From contig CAUYUJ010003403.1 of the NCBI GenBank assembly GCA_963575745.1, positions 161,315 through 225,314 on the forward strand: a DNA stretch of 64,000 bases, in the 5' to 3' direction. How positions within the stretch are numbered: position 1 is the first letter of the stretch; each line of letters starts with the position of its first letter. The position numbers were made by a program, and so were the translations under genes. Positions 1 to 10,776 of the stretch are shown piece after piece. The DNA is from Prorocentrum cordatum (lineage: Eukaryota > Sar > Dinophyceae > Prorocentrales > Prorocentraceae). The notes under the pieces were generated by a model. It was not told the DNA's origin. It saw only the letters and a list, made by a program, of their open reading frames with translations, and did no database searches.

Positions 1-856
1 TCTCTCTCAATGTGCCTCGTGACGGAAGCGTCAAGAATTCTACATTTAATGCAGATTGGGGCTACGGCCCACCTTTCATCGCCAATATAGCGGATATCCC
101 ATGGTGGTTGGATGGCCCAGCCGACCACACCACTTTCTCACGAGTAACCCAGGGTCTGCCATCATCACCCAAGTCCGAGATCATGGTTTGAACGTGTTTG
201 GTTGATTGTCCTGGAACATTCCCGAGGCGACGCGTGGGCACGTAGGCACGTAGGAATTGAATGGTCATAGACACGCGTCCATGATAGTTCGAATACTTCC
301 ATTACATGTATGCGGCGCAGTATCGTCAAGCGTGTGTTTCTACCCCTCTGTATGTTTATGAATCGAACATATCCTCGCACCCTGCACATGATCCATCAAT
401 GCCATCAAAAACCTCGACAACCCCTTCCTCCTTAAGTCCTCTTCCCTCTCAGACCCGTTCAGGCCCTCAAGGGCCCTTGGCCGTAGAAGGGAACGGAGAA
501 GGCCGTGACATGATGACACCTGCACAACATGACAAACATGGGTTGCACGACAAAGCAAGCAAACATGATTGCCTAGAACAGACAACATGCATCACAGACA
601 AAACAACAACACCACTAGCAAACCGAACAAACATCAGATGGCAACGGCGTGGCCACAACAATGATACTGTTTTAAGCTCCGAGAAAGGCCCACGCAGGAT
701 TCAGGAGAGCCCTTGAAATAGCCCCGCAAAGAGCATCGCAAGGAGCCCGCGTCTGGCACAACGGGCCCGACAGACCCCTCTGCCCCCCGCAAAAAAACAG
801 ACGAACCCCGAAAGCAAACCGAAACGAAGGTTTCCGCAGCAGTTTGGTCCGCCAGG
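1..856. other. Upstream sequence without a supported gene
   Basis: No convincing gene is seen here. The longest open frame (306-716, plus) is of mixed Thr/Ser/His/Gln composition with no recognisable domain. The stretch probably holds the 5' flank and leader of the ORF that begins at 857. Confidence 0.5.
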
Positions 857-3800
857 ATGGAAGATGATGAGACACTCATCTGCTACATTTCTTCTGCAAA
901 CGACACTATCAAGTTCGGGTCGACACAACACCGGACTCATGTCAGTCAGCTCTCGTGCACGCCTGTTGTAAGATCAGCTTTGGACCAGTGCAATGGCAGT
1001 GCGTACGCCAGTCATTCTGTACACGCGGCGGCAGTCATCAAATACATCGGCGAGGTCACGCATATGACAATAATGGATGGGCCAATGCGGGAGCAATTCG
1101 ATCTGTGGAAAGGCATTCACCCAACTGTGCGGCTGTATAGATTTAGTGTTGTCTCTGCAAATTGTTTGGACAGTTTTCAGCCGCTTCAGCAATTCAGCAA
1201 CAGGAAGTATCGCGGAATGGTAACAGAGATGGAGATGGGGCAGCCAGAGAGATTGCTTGAACATATTGTCGGTGATTGGCCGCATGGAGTTCCGAACATC
1301 ACTCTGCGACTGCCCGCTCCATATGCAGTGCTAGTTTCAAAACGAGTGTGGAGGGACATTCTTTTGCCGCATGATGGACATGGAGCAAGATGGTTGCGGA
1401 TACGGCATGATTTCTTGGGGTTGCGACCGCCAGGGCCTCCACTGCGGCTGCCGCTGCGACAACATCAGCATGCCATCGATGGACGCTTCCAGTTTTCATC
1501 TGGGGCGCTGCGAAAGATTGCTGATCAGCTCAGGGCCGCTGCACAACAATATGATCCGACCAATGACATGGACGCAGAAGAGTACAGTGCTCTCGAGAAT
1601 TCGATCCTTCTCCTGGACGCCGTAGCAGTGCAGCTCAGCCCGGCACAGCTTCACAGGCAGATGGTCGACTGGAAGCGTGGAGACATCAATCTTGCTGGAG
1701 GAGATCCAATGTTGAGCAAAATGATGTTCGTCGTGAAGGCGTTCATGCTGGCCAACTTGCTTCGAGACGTTGGCTCCATGAAGGAAGCAATCATGTATGC
1801 GATCAATCTTGCACTACCGCCGGCATTGGCCTCATGCGTCAGGGAGCACGTGAATAATAATACAAAGATCAACGTTAAGAAGTACACGATTTCAAAATGG
1901 AGGATGTTGTTGGATGGTATGCTGATGCTGTATGGCAGGAATCTTGATGATGACCTTTCGGTCGGTGAAGGTTGTATTCGTTTTTTCATGGCGGACTCGT
2001 CAATGCAACGTGGGAGGGACTTTCAGTTGGTCCAAGTCATGTCCCTTCCCAAGTTCAAGGCGGCCGAAATTCTAACAGTCGCTCAGGTCATGATATTGTA
2101 CCGGCGCCAACCGATCGACTTGCTGGACATCAATGGAGATGACGACGGCAACAGTACCGAGGCAAAATGGATGCAGGACTTGACTGACGCGTTCGTGCAC
2201 GACCATTGTCCACCAATCACCTTGGGCTCAGGTGGGACAACGCTGTCTCACAAATTTTTCGCCGTCACATATGCAATGTGGTTGATCTCAGGCAAGACAA
2301 TGCGCATTTTCAAGCGCTTCCTGGATGATCTTTCTGTTGGGACTTCAGACTTCGGAGTCGAGTTTAGTTTATCGAAGGTCATGCCGAAAAGAGCTGTGGA
2401 GCTATTCCCTTGGATGTTTCCAGATGACGCGTTCGAGGTCCCAGACGAACATGATGATCAACAGCAGCTACGTCAAAATGGAGATGCTCTTCTCAGCATG
2501 CAGAGGTCCATCAGCGCGCCAGGGCTACTTCATATCACGCATAATATTGGGAATGATCTTGCATCTTGCTGCCCTGAGCTCGACGAGGCTGTCAGTGGTC
2601 TCGCCGCGGTCGCCAGGTGTCTGCAGCAAGAGTACACGCAATCGAGAATCGTAGAGAGCTGTTTCTCTGGCATCGCATCTTCAGTCTTCAAGCAGAACAT
2701 CCAATCCTTTCAGGGTAAAGTCTACAAAGAACGCTGGGGTACAGTTGCGTTCTGTTGTAAGCAGGTCTTGGAGATAGAACATGCCCTTCGGTCGTGTTGG
2801 AATCTTCGGCGGTACATGGAGATAGCTGAGCGTGGAGGTCGAAAGGACAAGCCGAAGGAGAGCAAAGATATCGCGGAGCTGGACAAGTGCGTCAACTCAG
2901 CAGAGTGGTGGGGCAAAATCATTGTTCTCGATCACCTCTACGAGCTGATCCGCGACTCACTGATATGGGCGGAGGGCTGCCCGTGTCACAGCCACTTGTT
3001 GCGAGCGCTTGCGAAGACAGAGGACCTGGTGGACAATCGCATTTTGAATCGTTGGAAGACGTGCCCTCTGAGAGGCATGCGCCTTTGTGAGTTGGCAGCT
3101 GGCGACTTCTTCACCAATCTTCGAGACCTCAGCCATTTGTCGTCCACTACTCTACTTCGAGAGCTACCGCGAGACTTACACTCAAGTGTCAAGGGGATGT
3201 TGCTTCGGTGTTTTGAGAGAGGCAGGGCTTTCTTAGCATTTCAATTTTCTCTCAAGCTGTGTTCATACACGGAGCCGCCGTGCCTATTGTTTGCTTGCGC
3301 CCACCATGACGCTGCTGTTCAGCGCAGGGCTTTGAAGCAATGCTTGGCTTCATCATGTACTCATCCACGCATCCGTGAGCTGAAATCCGAGCCTCTGCGC
3401 AGCGAAGCTGACCAGTTCATTGCCGGCGCTGACGTGACGCAGCTCGTGAACCTTCAGACGGCCCTGGCGGCGTTGAAGTTCGGGTCCTGCTCCGAGCGAA
3501 AGATTGAAGGTGGGCACGCGCAGGTCAACATCAAGACAGCAGGGAAGCGAAACCGCACTGAAGCTTATGACAGCTTATCTCTTCGATGGAACAAGTATGC
3601 GGCTATGCTGAACAGCTCTGACGGGGATGCAGTTTTGAAGAATATGGCTCAGTGCCTTCAGATGGGCAGCAATCCGAAGATGATGCTGGAAGCACTTGGC
3701 TTGCACTTGCATCCTGGGACGAGGGCTGCTAAGCAGAACTGGGATCCGATCTACCGCAAGATTCTATATCGTTCTGATCCTTGGTCAAAGTATCGGCAAT

Positions 3801-4006
3801 GCGTGCATGTACGAACCCAAGATGACGGCCGAGACGACTCTGGAGGCGATGGAGCTGGGAGCCCCGGCGATGATCCGCTTGCAGTAGGCGATGGCTCTGG
3901 CGGAGCTGAAGTCGGAGGCGGAGATGCTCACGGACATCCAGGACCTCCTGGAGGCGGCGACGGCGATGGCGGAGGACGGACTCGAACTCACACCCATCAA
4001 TGCTGA
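857..4006 (+). CDS. Transposase-like protein, RNase-H-fold (hAT-like) pattern, N-terminal part of a broken gene
   Basis: A 1049-codon intronless ORF. I see a D-S-S-x-Q block near residue 380, an H-I-T-H-N block near residue 559, and an R-W-G-T block near residue 625 followed by a helical Leu/Trp-rich stretch. This order resembles the RNase-H-like core of hAT-type transposases (first acidic residue, C/H block, then RW..), so a role in cut-and-paste DNA transposition is inferred, not shown. A C-x-C-H-S-H cluster lies near residue 711 and an E-G-G-H-A-Q-V-N block near 883. I recall related proteins only from dinoflagellates. From about nucleotide 3800 the frame turns into Gly/Asp-rich low complexity, while the +1 frame becomes protein-like and runs into the next ORF. 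True coding in this frame therefore probably ends near 3800 and the final ~65 residues are out-of-frame readthrough. The start at 857 is the first ATG and begins M-E-D-D-E. Alternative: a host nuclear gene of unknown function. Confidence 0.6.
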   Translation: MEDDETLICYISSANDTIKFGSTQHRTHVSQLSCTPVVRSALDQCNGSAYASHSVHAAAVIKYIGEVTHMTIMDGPMREQFDLWKGIHPTVRLYRFSVVSANCLDSFQPLQQFSNRKYRGMVTEMEMGQPERLLEHIVGDWPHGVPNITLRLPAPYAVLVSKRVWRDILLPHDGHGARWLRIRHDFLGLRPPGPPLRLPLRQHQHAIDGRFQFSSGALRKIADQLRAAAQQYDPTNDMDAEEYSALENSILLLDAVAVQLSPAQLHRQMVDWKRGDINLAGGDPMLSKMMFVVKAFMLANLLRDVGSMKEAIMYAINLALPPALASCVREHVNNNTKINVKKYTISKWRMLLDGMLMLYGRNLDDDLSVGEGCIRFFMADSSMQRGRDFQLVQVMSLPKFKAAEILTVAQVMILYRRQPIDLLDINGDDDGNSTEAKWMQDLTDAFVHDHCPPITLGSGGTTLSHKFFAVTYAMWLISGKTMRIFKRFLDDLSVGTSDFGVEFSLSKVMPKRAVELFPWMFPDDAFEVPDEHDDQQQLRQNGDALLSMQRSISAPGLLHITHNIGNDLASCCPELDEAVSGLAAVARCLQQEYTQSRIVESCFSGIASSVFKQNIQSFQGKVYKERWGTVAFCCKQVLEIEHALRSCWNLRRYMEIAERGGRKDKPKESKDIAELDKCVNSAEWWGKIIVLDHLYELIRDSLIWAEGCPCHSHLLRALAKTEDLVDNRILNRWKTCPLRGMRLCELAAGDFFTNLRDLSHLSSTTLLRELPRDLHSSVKGMLLRCFERGRAFLAFQFSLKLCSYTEPPCLLFACAHHDAAVQRRALKQCLASSCTHPRIRELKSEPLRSEADQFIAGADVTQLVNLQTALAALKFGSCSERKIEGGHAQVNIKTAGKRNRTEAYDSLSLRWNKYAAMLNSSDGDAVLKNMAQCLQMGSNPKMMLEALGLHLHPGTRAAKQNWDPIYRKILYRSDPWSKYRQCVHVRTQDDGRDDSGGDGAGSPGDDPLAVGDGSGGAEVGGGDAHGHPGPPGGGDGDGGGRTRTHTHQC
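3800..3890 (+). other. Frame break: +1 shift plus TAG between two ORF halves
   Basis: Coding character moves from the 857 frame to the 3891 frame near 3800. The codon pair at 3882-3887 is CAG TAG, as if from CAG CAG by one C-to-T change. Both sides of the stop encode matching Glu/Ala/Met/Leu-rich helix. Confidence 0.6.
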
Positions 4007-6623
4007 CCCTCATCATCCAAATCAGCTCGAGAAGGGTTCCGATGCCCTTGCATCGTGTGTGAACTCTTCTGGGTCCGATCTGGTTGATGGGGGTTGTTGC
4101 GTTGATGGGTCTCTGGTTGAGTCCATTCAGGAGGCGGCGGCGGTGGGGGAGACGCGCTGGCAGTCGCTCCTGGCCATGCTCTGCTGCCTCACATGGACTC
4201 TACGTTTCAGGTTCGGAGACTCTCAGTATGGGCTTCAGATCGGGCTGGGGATGGAATTGAACCTGCCATATGCATTCGCATCCATCTTTGAATTGGATGT
4301 GTCGGAAAAAGCTTCTTGGGAGTCCTGGGAGTGGCACGGTTCGACACCGATCCCCAAAACTCGATCAGGCCGATGCCAAAGTCTCCACAAGGGCATCAGA
4401 CATGCAGCTGCAGTGTCACATTTTCTCATGTATCTTCGTGGGATGTCTGACTTGGATCTATCACGGACGTTCTTTTCGATCAGTGCTCCAGTGGGATGCG
4501 TCTCGACGTTGATGGGCATCCTCGCTCCCACGCACGTCATGAAGGAGCCTGTGCCTGAAGTTTGGGACACGGATGTTGTAGAGGCTACAGTCAACTGCGA
4601 CGAGGGCATCCAGAGATTTCTACATGGTGACGACACCAGCTATTTCGTTTTCGGCGTCATCTCGAAATACCCTGTTTGTGCGAAGAGAGCTATCCCAGGG
4701 GAGCTTACTCGATCTGATGTGGGCATTGCGGTGCATCGATTGGTCAGCGGTACCACCCAACCCGAAGATGAAGACGCTACTTTGATGATATCGCCTGCAC
4801 CAGCAAACATCATGACCTCCACAATGACGGAGTCAGACTTCACAATTCCATCTCAACCGCTGGTGTTGCAACCTGACTTGCTGCCTCTCGCATCTGGCCC
4901 GGAAGCATTGGCTTGGAGTCCGCATGATGCGAAAATATGCTACCGCTGGGACTGCAGATCTTTTCCAGTTGGCCACCGTATGCGAACCCACAAGTTCTCT
5001 GACTGCATGTGGTCCCATCTTGAACAACTTGTTGGCGGGGATGAAGAGCAAGATAGTTCAGTGTCTGGCGAACTCGAGGCGGACGACGACGAGCTGAAGA
5101 TCTGCCATGATGAGGGCCTCCTTGTACGACGCGTCGCAGGGGATCGAGTATTCTACAAGTTGACTGATGCTGGGAGCAAAGCTGTGATGCCGTGTACGCA
5201 TCTATGCAAGCCGACTCGTTTCATGTCTAACGTCAATGAGGAGTTGATGCTCCGCGACCTCTGGGAGCTGTTGGTCACAAAGGAGAACGAAGGATGGCAA
5301 TGTCATGTTGTTGCGACAAAGGGAGCCGCCCAGCGTGCGAAAGAGAATCCTTACAGAGTTGGTGGGGAGAAGAAGTGGTACCTGATCAAGGGGGACACTG
5401 CAGCTGACGTGAAAAAGTCGTACTTGCAATCCCTTCTCTTGGCAGTGCCGGGCACGTGCGTTCCACATTTGGCTTCGCTCAATACATACAAGCAGTTGTT
5501 GGATCCAGAGTGGCAGCCTCGAAAGCAAAAGCGGAAGGCTATTACAATGGAGGAGGGAGTTGATGATTGGGGGATGATTGAAGATCCGCACGTGGCCAAG
5601 AAACCAAAGGGCCCGCGGCGCAAGCGCGCTCTCCATGATGGCCTCCCGTGGAGCGATGATGAGTCAGTCGACCTGGTGGCTCTTGAGGACCCGGGCGGGG
5701 ATGCAGCAGATCAACCAGAGTCCGACGCTGGATCGAAGGGCCACGACGAGCATAGCGGTTTCGATCTACCTGAGTCGGACCCACCACAGAGCTCTTCGAG
5801 CAGCAGTTCATCCAGCAGTAGCAGCAGTAGTAGCAGCAGTAGCAGCAGTAGCAGCAGCGACAATGACGACCAAGGTGGCTCTGCAGTCCCAGCCGCTGCA
5901 GTGCCAGAGCCAGCTGCACATGCCGATGGGGCACCCGCATTCCTGCCATTCCCAAAAGACATGGCTGGACAAATTCGTTGGGGTGCTGGCTTTCTTACTC
6001 CGCGCAAGCGCGACGGTGAAGTCATTGGTTGGCAATGCACGTGTCGCAATCCTAACCATGGAGCGGCACGGCCTTGCACCAAAGAGATCAGGAACACTGT
6101 CTCAGGCAGCAATGATGCGACTCAGCATATGCTGAAGTACTGGGCGATGCTATCCACTGAAGCGGCTGGCAAAAATGATCATCGCGCACTGTGGGATTCG
6201 CATGTTGTCCCTGCTTGGCGAGGCGACGCACTGCCACCTCTACCACTACTCGAAACAATGATGCATGCCAGTCTCCCTGCAGGTCCCGCTCCGCCGCTGG
6301 AGGCGCCTGCGGCGCCGCGTGCCGTTATTGACTTGTTGGATGAGCCTGATGACGTATTGGGCGGGGTGGTTCTTGGCTCTGGTGTTCCAGCTGAAGTCCA
6401 CGCCGCTATGATTGATCTCGCTAGGAATGGCGTGATGCCAATAACAACGCAGGAGCAGAGGAAGCGAAACAGCATGTCGGAGCACAGTCAGTATATCACC
6501 CCGCACTTCCTCACACCGGCTTTGAGGTGGGGCTATATCCATCCGAATCTCAAGGCGCCCGAGGGCTACAAGTGGAAGAACAAGGGAGGAGGCACGTGGC
6601 TGCTCTCAGTCAAGGGCGGCTAG
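3891..6623 (+). CDS. C-terminal part of the same transposase-like gene; Ser-rich, with Cys/His cluster
   Basis: A 910-codon ORF that opens just after an in-frame TAG (3885-3887) and overlaps the previous ORF by 116 bases in another frame. The same frame upstream of the stop (about 3809-3884) encodes a similar acidic, helical Glu/Ala/Met/Leu-rich stretch, so ATG 3891 is unlikely to be the original start. Visible features: a helical N-terminus, an acidic region, a basic patch (K-x-K-x-K near residue 545), a run of about 25 serines (residues 634-656), a C-x-C..H..C cluster near residues 715-730 that could bind zinc, and a Trp/Gly-rich C-terminus ending in K-G-G. I recall that C-terminal pattern in other dinoflagellate multicopy proteins. 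No catalytic domain is recognised. The most economical reading is one ancestral ORF of about 1,900 codons covering 857-6623, damaged by one frameshift and one nonsense change. A short spliced intron is the main alternative. Confidence 0.6.
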   Translation: MALAELKSEAEMLTDIQDLLEAATAMAEDGLELTPINADPHHPNQLEKGSDALASCVNSSGSDLVDGGCCVDGSLVESIQEAAAVGETRWQSLLAMLCCLTWTLRFRFGDSQYGLQIGLGMELNLPYAFASIFELDVSEKASWESWEWHGSTPIPKTRSGRCQSLHKGIRHAAAVSHFLMYLRGMSDLDLSRTFFSISAPVGCVSTLMGILAPTHVMKEPVPEVWDTDVVEATVNCDEGIQRFLHGDDTSYFVFGVISKYPVCAKRAIPGELTRSDVGIAVHRLVSGTTQPEDEDATLMISPAPANIMTSTMTESDFTIPSQPLVLQPDLLPLASGPEALAWSPHDAKICYRWDCRSFPVGHRMRTHKFSDCMWSHLEQLVGGDEEQDSSVSGELEADDDELKICHDEGLLVRRVAGDRVFYKLTDAGSKAVMPCTHLCKPTRFMSNVNEELMLRDLWELLVTKENEGWQCHVVATKGAAQRAKENPYRVGGEKKWYLIKGDTAADVKKSYLQSLLLAVPGTCVPHLASLNTYKQLLDPEWQPRKQKRKAITMEEGVDDWGMIEDPHVAKKPKGPRRKRALHDGLPWSDDESVDLVALEDPGGDAADQPESDAGSKGHDEHSGFDLPESDPPQSSSSSSSSSSSSSSSSSSSSSSSDNDDQGGSAVPAAAVPEPAAHADGAPAFLPFPKDMAGQIRWGAGFLTPRKRDGEVIGWQCTCRNPNHGAARPCTKEIRNTVSGSNDATQHMLKYWAMLSTEAAGKNDHRALWDSHVVPAWRGDALPPLPLLETMMHASLPAGPAPPLEAPAAPRAVIDLLDEPDDVLGGVVLGSGVPAEVHAAMIDLARNGVMPITTQEQRKRNSMSEHSQYITPHFLTPALRWGYIHPNLKAPEGYKWKNKGGGTWLLSVKGG
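5790..5858 (+). repeat. AGC/AGT codon repeat encoding poly-serine
   Basis: In-frame run of AGC, AGT and TCC codons inside the ORF at 3891-6623, likely replication slippage in a disordered linker. Confidence 0.9.
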
Positions 6624-7211
6624 CCCGCGCAGTGGAGAAAGCTGGCACAGTAAAGCCAGAGATGTTGTCTGGACGTCTACTTCTTCACGGTTGTTTCGTG
6701 TTGATGGTTGTGTCATGCTGCGAGTTCAATGTAACGTCGGATGCAAAGCCAGCCGAAAAGCAGACAACAACATCATAACATCATCATCTTGACAAGCAGC
6801 AGTCGCTCGAAACAACAACGTTGCCAACACACATCCACCACAATAAGATCAGCATCACCACAACACCATCATCATCCCCACAATGTCATCATCACGCTCT
6901 CGCCGCTATGGTCCGCAATGCAACGTCAAACTTCAAATCGTCATCATTCGCATCCCCATCGCTTTTAGCAGATACACAATGTCAACGCTCTGACGCCATG
7001 GGGTGCAACACATGTCGCCCGCCAGTGCAGCCCGCAAGGCACATTCGATATTGCCCGTCCGTACGGGTGATGCCAAACACTTCGGGCCGCGCATTGTATG
7101 GCATTCTCTTCAACTAGTGCAATCAAATGGTATCATCACCATGCTTGCGAATGGCATCGCATGAGTCGCATCGTGCCTGGGGTGTTAATTATGCAACGCT
7201 TCGCGGACTGC

Positions 7212-7420
7212 AGCGTCCAGACCTTGAGCCCCAAGAGTTCCCCAGGAGGCTCCTAGCAGGCTCCCAAGAAGAAGGCCCAGTAGGCCCTCAAGCTGCCCTT
7301 CAGACGCGTCAAGAGGCCCCTGGGAGGCCCCAAAGAAGGCCCACAGGGCCACCGACTACGCTCGCAAGAATCCCAAAGAAGCCGCCGAGAAGCCTGAAGA
7401 CCGACCCCAAGGGTATCCAA
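7212..7420 (+). repeat. Degenerate CCAAGAGGC-type minisatellite
   Basis: Imperfect 12-25-bp units with AAGA(G/A)GCCC and AGGCCC cores. The same family appears at 12895-13250, 16830-16985 and 47865-48225, and in the opposite orientation at 44815-45045, 49585-49925, 50495-50835 and 53205-53760. Confidence 0.75.
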
Positions 7421-7496
7421 CGATACCTTGACATGCATCAGCGCAGCTTATGGACGCAACCATGGCGCCGCTGCAACTTGTGGAAACAACAACAAC

Positions 7497-7528
<32 letters not shown>

Positions 7529-7661
7529 CGACAAACACACACACACATCACCTGTTATATCGAGCGTACCGTGTGATACGTCTAGGCATTCATTCCAAGC
7601 ACTGCACTATGCACTCCTACAAATATCTTAGTCACCAGAGTATGTAGTACGGTATGATGCT

Positions 7662-7687
7662 CTATATATATATATATATATATATAT
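7662..7687. repeat. (TA)n microsatellite
   Basis: About 13 uninterrupted TA dinucleotides. Confidence 0.95.
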
Positions 7688-9681
7688 GCTGCACACGCAT
7701 GTCTTGCCCTACATTGGCGTGATGCCAATAGGGCCATCGCAAGAGCTAGTGCGCACGTGCATGTGTAAGTGTGCGTGTGTCTTGTCTGTCTCTCATTGGC
7801 AGTAGACGAGTCGATCTGGCAACATGTTGTCTTACTTGTTATCTTTGCAGTGCGATGATGTACGTCTCCTGCTGATATCATGCTGATCTCCTCCCCCGCT
7901 GCGCGCGGCAGGTCCTGGTCGTCAGGGGCTGGGATGTCATGCAGGCGCTGTGCCGCGAGTCCAAGACGACAGGCGGCGATTACTACGACTACCGCACTAC
8001 CGAGACAGAGGGCAGACTGAAGGGGGTGGGGAGGCGATCACATGAGGGGGTGAACATGGCGCCGCTAGGCGTGCGAAGTTGATGGGTAGTGAGGATCAGC
8101 GCACATGCATGTTCCTCAGTGCCCCAGGGGAATGAAAAAGCTTCATTGGATCGCGCCGGGGCCAAAACCTCCCCCCCTTGGTCTCTTTGCGCATCGGTGA
8201 CTCATAGGCCTCCCCCCCAGAGAATGGCTGCTGAAGCCACTTTCTAGTGCTGACCTAGGCGATCGCCCGGGGTTCCGGGCGATCCCCGGCGATGACCAGG
8301 ATTCCATTGGATTTTTGTTTTTTTTTTTTTTAAAATGATTTTGATTAGTTTTTGGTGATTTTGTATGATTATATGACATTTTCATGATTTTTGTTGCAAA
8401 ATTGTATATTTTCGTATATTTTGCAGGTTTTGAGTTGGATCTCCTTGGTTCCAGCGTGGTTTGGAGGAGGCCGAAAATGCGCCCTGGGAGGTGATTCCCC
8501 CCCGGGGAAAATTGTCTCACATCGAAAGGAATTCTAGCCCAACGTGGTCATTTTCGGGCTGAAATCTGCAGTTTGAGGAAGCGAATTTGGTGTTTTTATA
8601 GCCCCAGCGTCAGATTCGGGCTCATTCGGGCTTCATTTTCCCCGGGGGAAAGGGTCCCCACCGAAGTCCACCGAAGTTCACCGAAGTTCGCCCCGCGCTG
8701 AAACCTTGCAAACTTGGATTCTGGGTATATGTCGAATTTCAGATGAGATTTTCGCCAAAATTCATAAAATTCTGCGCAGCGCGCTCAAAATCATCAATTT
8801 TGATGATATTTTGTCAATTTTCATCAAAATTGTAGCAAAATCGCTTATTTCAGTCACTTTCGTCAATTTTCATGAAAAATTTATCATTTCTGGCGAAATA
8901 GGGCTGGCATGAGGCATTCGCGCAATTTGGGTCTCCGGGCGCGCCGGAGGCCCCCAGGATCAGCTGAGCACTCTAAGTGCCTAAGTGCAGGAAGCTGGAT
9001 CGCTGAGTCGCTGAGTCCCATGTAGCTTAGGGGTCACGCACTAGCGTTGCTAGCATCCCTCGCGCTTGGACAGCATGGCAGCTGCTTGACCAGCTTGGAT
9101 AGCACGGGCAGGATGCCCTCATGCTGCGCGCCTCTTGCATCTGGCAGCCACGCGCGCAGTGACTCATGTGTCACCCCCAACAGCGCGGGGTTTGTGGCTG
9201 GGGCTGGATGCCTGTGCTAGGAGAATCTTAGGCTAGAGCTTACACCCTGAAGCCAACTGTTGGCCTAGAGCCCGCGCGTGGAGCTTGGGGCCCAGCGCTA
9301 AGGCTAGTGGCTGAGGCCATGGGCCAGAGCCATGGGCCACGACCTAAGGCGCACAGCTAAGTCTCCAGAGCGCAGATGAATGCCTGTGGGCCCAGGGTCA
9401 GGCTGCGTGTCAAGACATAGGCTTGGTCTCTCGGGACTGCGCGTCAGGGCTTTGTTTGGGCCCTGAGCAGTCGAGAGTGATGCATGGCCAGCTAGCGGTT
9501 AGTGTTAGGGCCCATGGGGCTGCGGGCCATGGGGGGCGGTGTGGCAAGCTTTTTGAGGTAGAGGGCTTGTAACCCATCCCTGCCGCCGCGGCATACGGGC
9601 TCGGGCGTATTTAATGCCCGTGGCTCATCTTCTGGGGCCTCAGGCGCCTAGTTGAAGCGCCCAGCTGAAGGCCAGACACAG

Positions 9682-9682
<1 letters not shown>

Positions 9683-9744
<62 letters not shown>

Positions 9745-9757
9745 GGGGGGGGGGGGC
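9683..9757. repeat. (TG)n followed by poly-G
   Basis: About 29 TG units directly followed by a G run of about 16. Confidence 0.95.
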
Positions 9758-10069
9758 AGAGCTTGAAAGCTGGGATGCCTAAGGCAACCATGGCAAAGAC
9801 GTGGGCAGCTGGGGCCATGGCGCGTGGCTGGTTTGCAGTAGGGTTGGGCTGCAGCCTGAAGCTCGCAATATGCGGAGGAACTGCGCCAACGCTCGGGCTG
9901 ACGAGGGCCTGGGGCGTCCGCCTTCGAGTTGGTGCATGAGGCCCTAAGGTCCTAAGGTCAATAGATTAACTGATCAGGGCCTGGCAAGCAAGTGGCTACT
10001 GGCTCGCGCGATTAGCAGTTGGTGTCCGCCGCAATGCGGGTTCGGTTGGTACCCTGACTGTGCGCGTGC

Positions 10070-10081
10070 GTTTGTGTGTGT

Positions 10082-10112
<31 letters not shown>

Positions 10113-10435
10113 GACGCACGCGCGCGCGCGCGCGCGCACGTGCGCGCGCGCACTTACGCGCGCACGCGCACGCGATGCGCACGCAAATATGCACGAGCGC
10201 ACTCGCGCGTCAAGCGCCCGCGCGTACGCACGTGCGCACGGACGTACACCCACGCGCACGCGCACACGCGAGCACGCACGCACACACACGCACACACACA
10301 CACACACACACACACTTACACACACACACACGCGCGCGCGCGCACCCACGCAAACATTAGCATACCCGTACACGTGTTCGTTTCCCACATCCGCACATGC
10401 AACCCCCACACACGCACACACACACATACACACAA
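10070..10435. repeat. TG / poly-G / CG / CA alternating purine-pyrimidine tract
   Basis: (TG)n, then about 17 G, then (CG)n and (CA)n mixed tracts over roughly 365 bp. Such alternating sequence can form left-handed Z-DNA. It ends about 340 bp upstream of the methyltransferase start. Confidence 0.9.
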
Positions 10436-10776
10436 TAGGCGTTCACTCACAATCGCAGTGGCCCTCACATTCACTCCCGTTCTGCCTTGTCACGCATATA
10501 ATCGCCAGTGCGTAAACGCATACAACGCATATTCCACGTGTGCTCATATAGGCTATATCACATCACAGAGCCACACAGCGCATGACCAAAATATGAAGCA
10601 CACCGGGGGCCACTTGCATCATCATCACCATCGCCACCACCAGTTGCAATGCCAGTCTGCAGTTTTGGTCGAGCTTGCGTTCTCAGAGGGGGCGGTCGGT
10701 CCGAGCAGTAAGCTCCACCATCCTACGTATAGACGTTCTCGTTTGCGTTACCCTTTCGCTATCAGTGATTTTGCGG

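Larger units (their letters stand above)
6624..10776. other. Non-coding interval with simple repeats
   Basis: No gene recognised between the transposase-like gene and the methyltransferase gene. It holds CAT/CAA-rich tracts (6770-6900, 7490-7545), a GAGGCCC-type minisatellite, a TA run, AT-rich islands at about 8310-8430 and 8750-8910 in GC-rich surroundings, imperfect GGGCTGGG-like GC-rich repeats (9100-9650), and TG/CG/CA arrays. Confidence 0.6.

Noticed and set aside
306-716. 136-codon ORF as a gene
   Set aside because: No motif, mixed low-information composition, and overlapping frames are equally open.
3803-3884. 82-nt GT-AG intron joining the two transposase-like ORFs
   Set aside because: Splicing there would place TAG as the next codon in frame, and the interval itself encodes matching helix.
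10675-10776. Upstream start for the methyltransferase
   Set aside because: The first 34 residues show no conservation pattern I recognise; tandem ATGs at 10777/10780 precede the family-like part.
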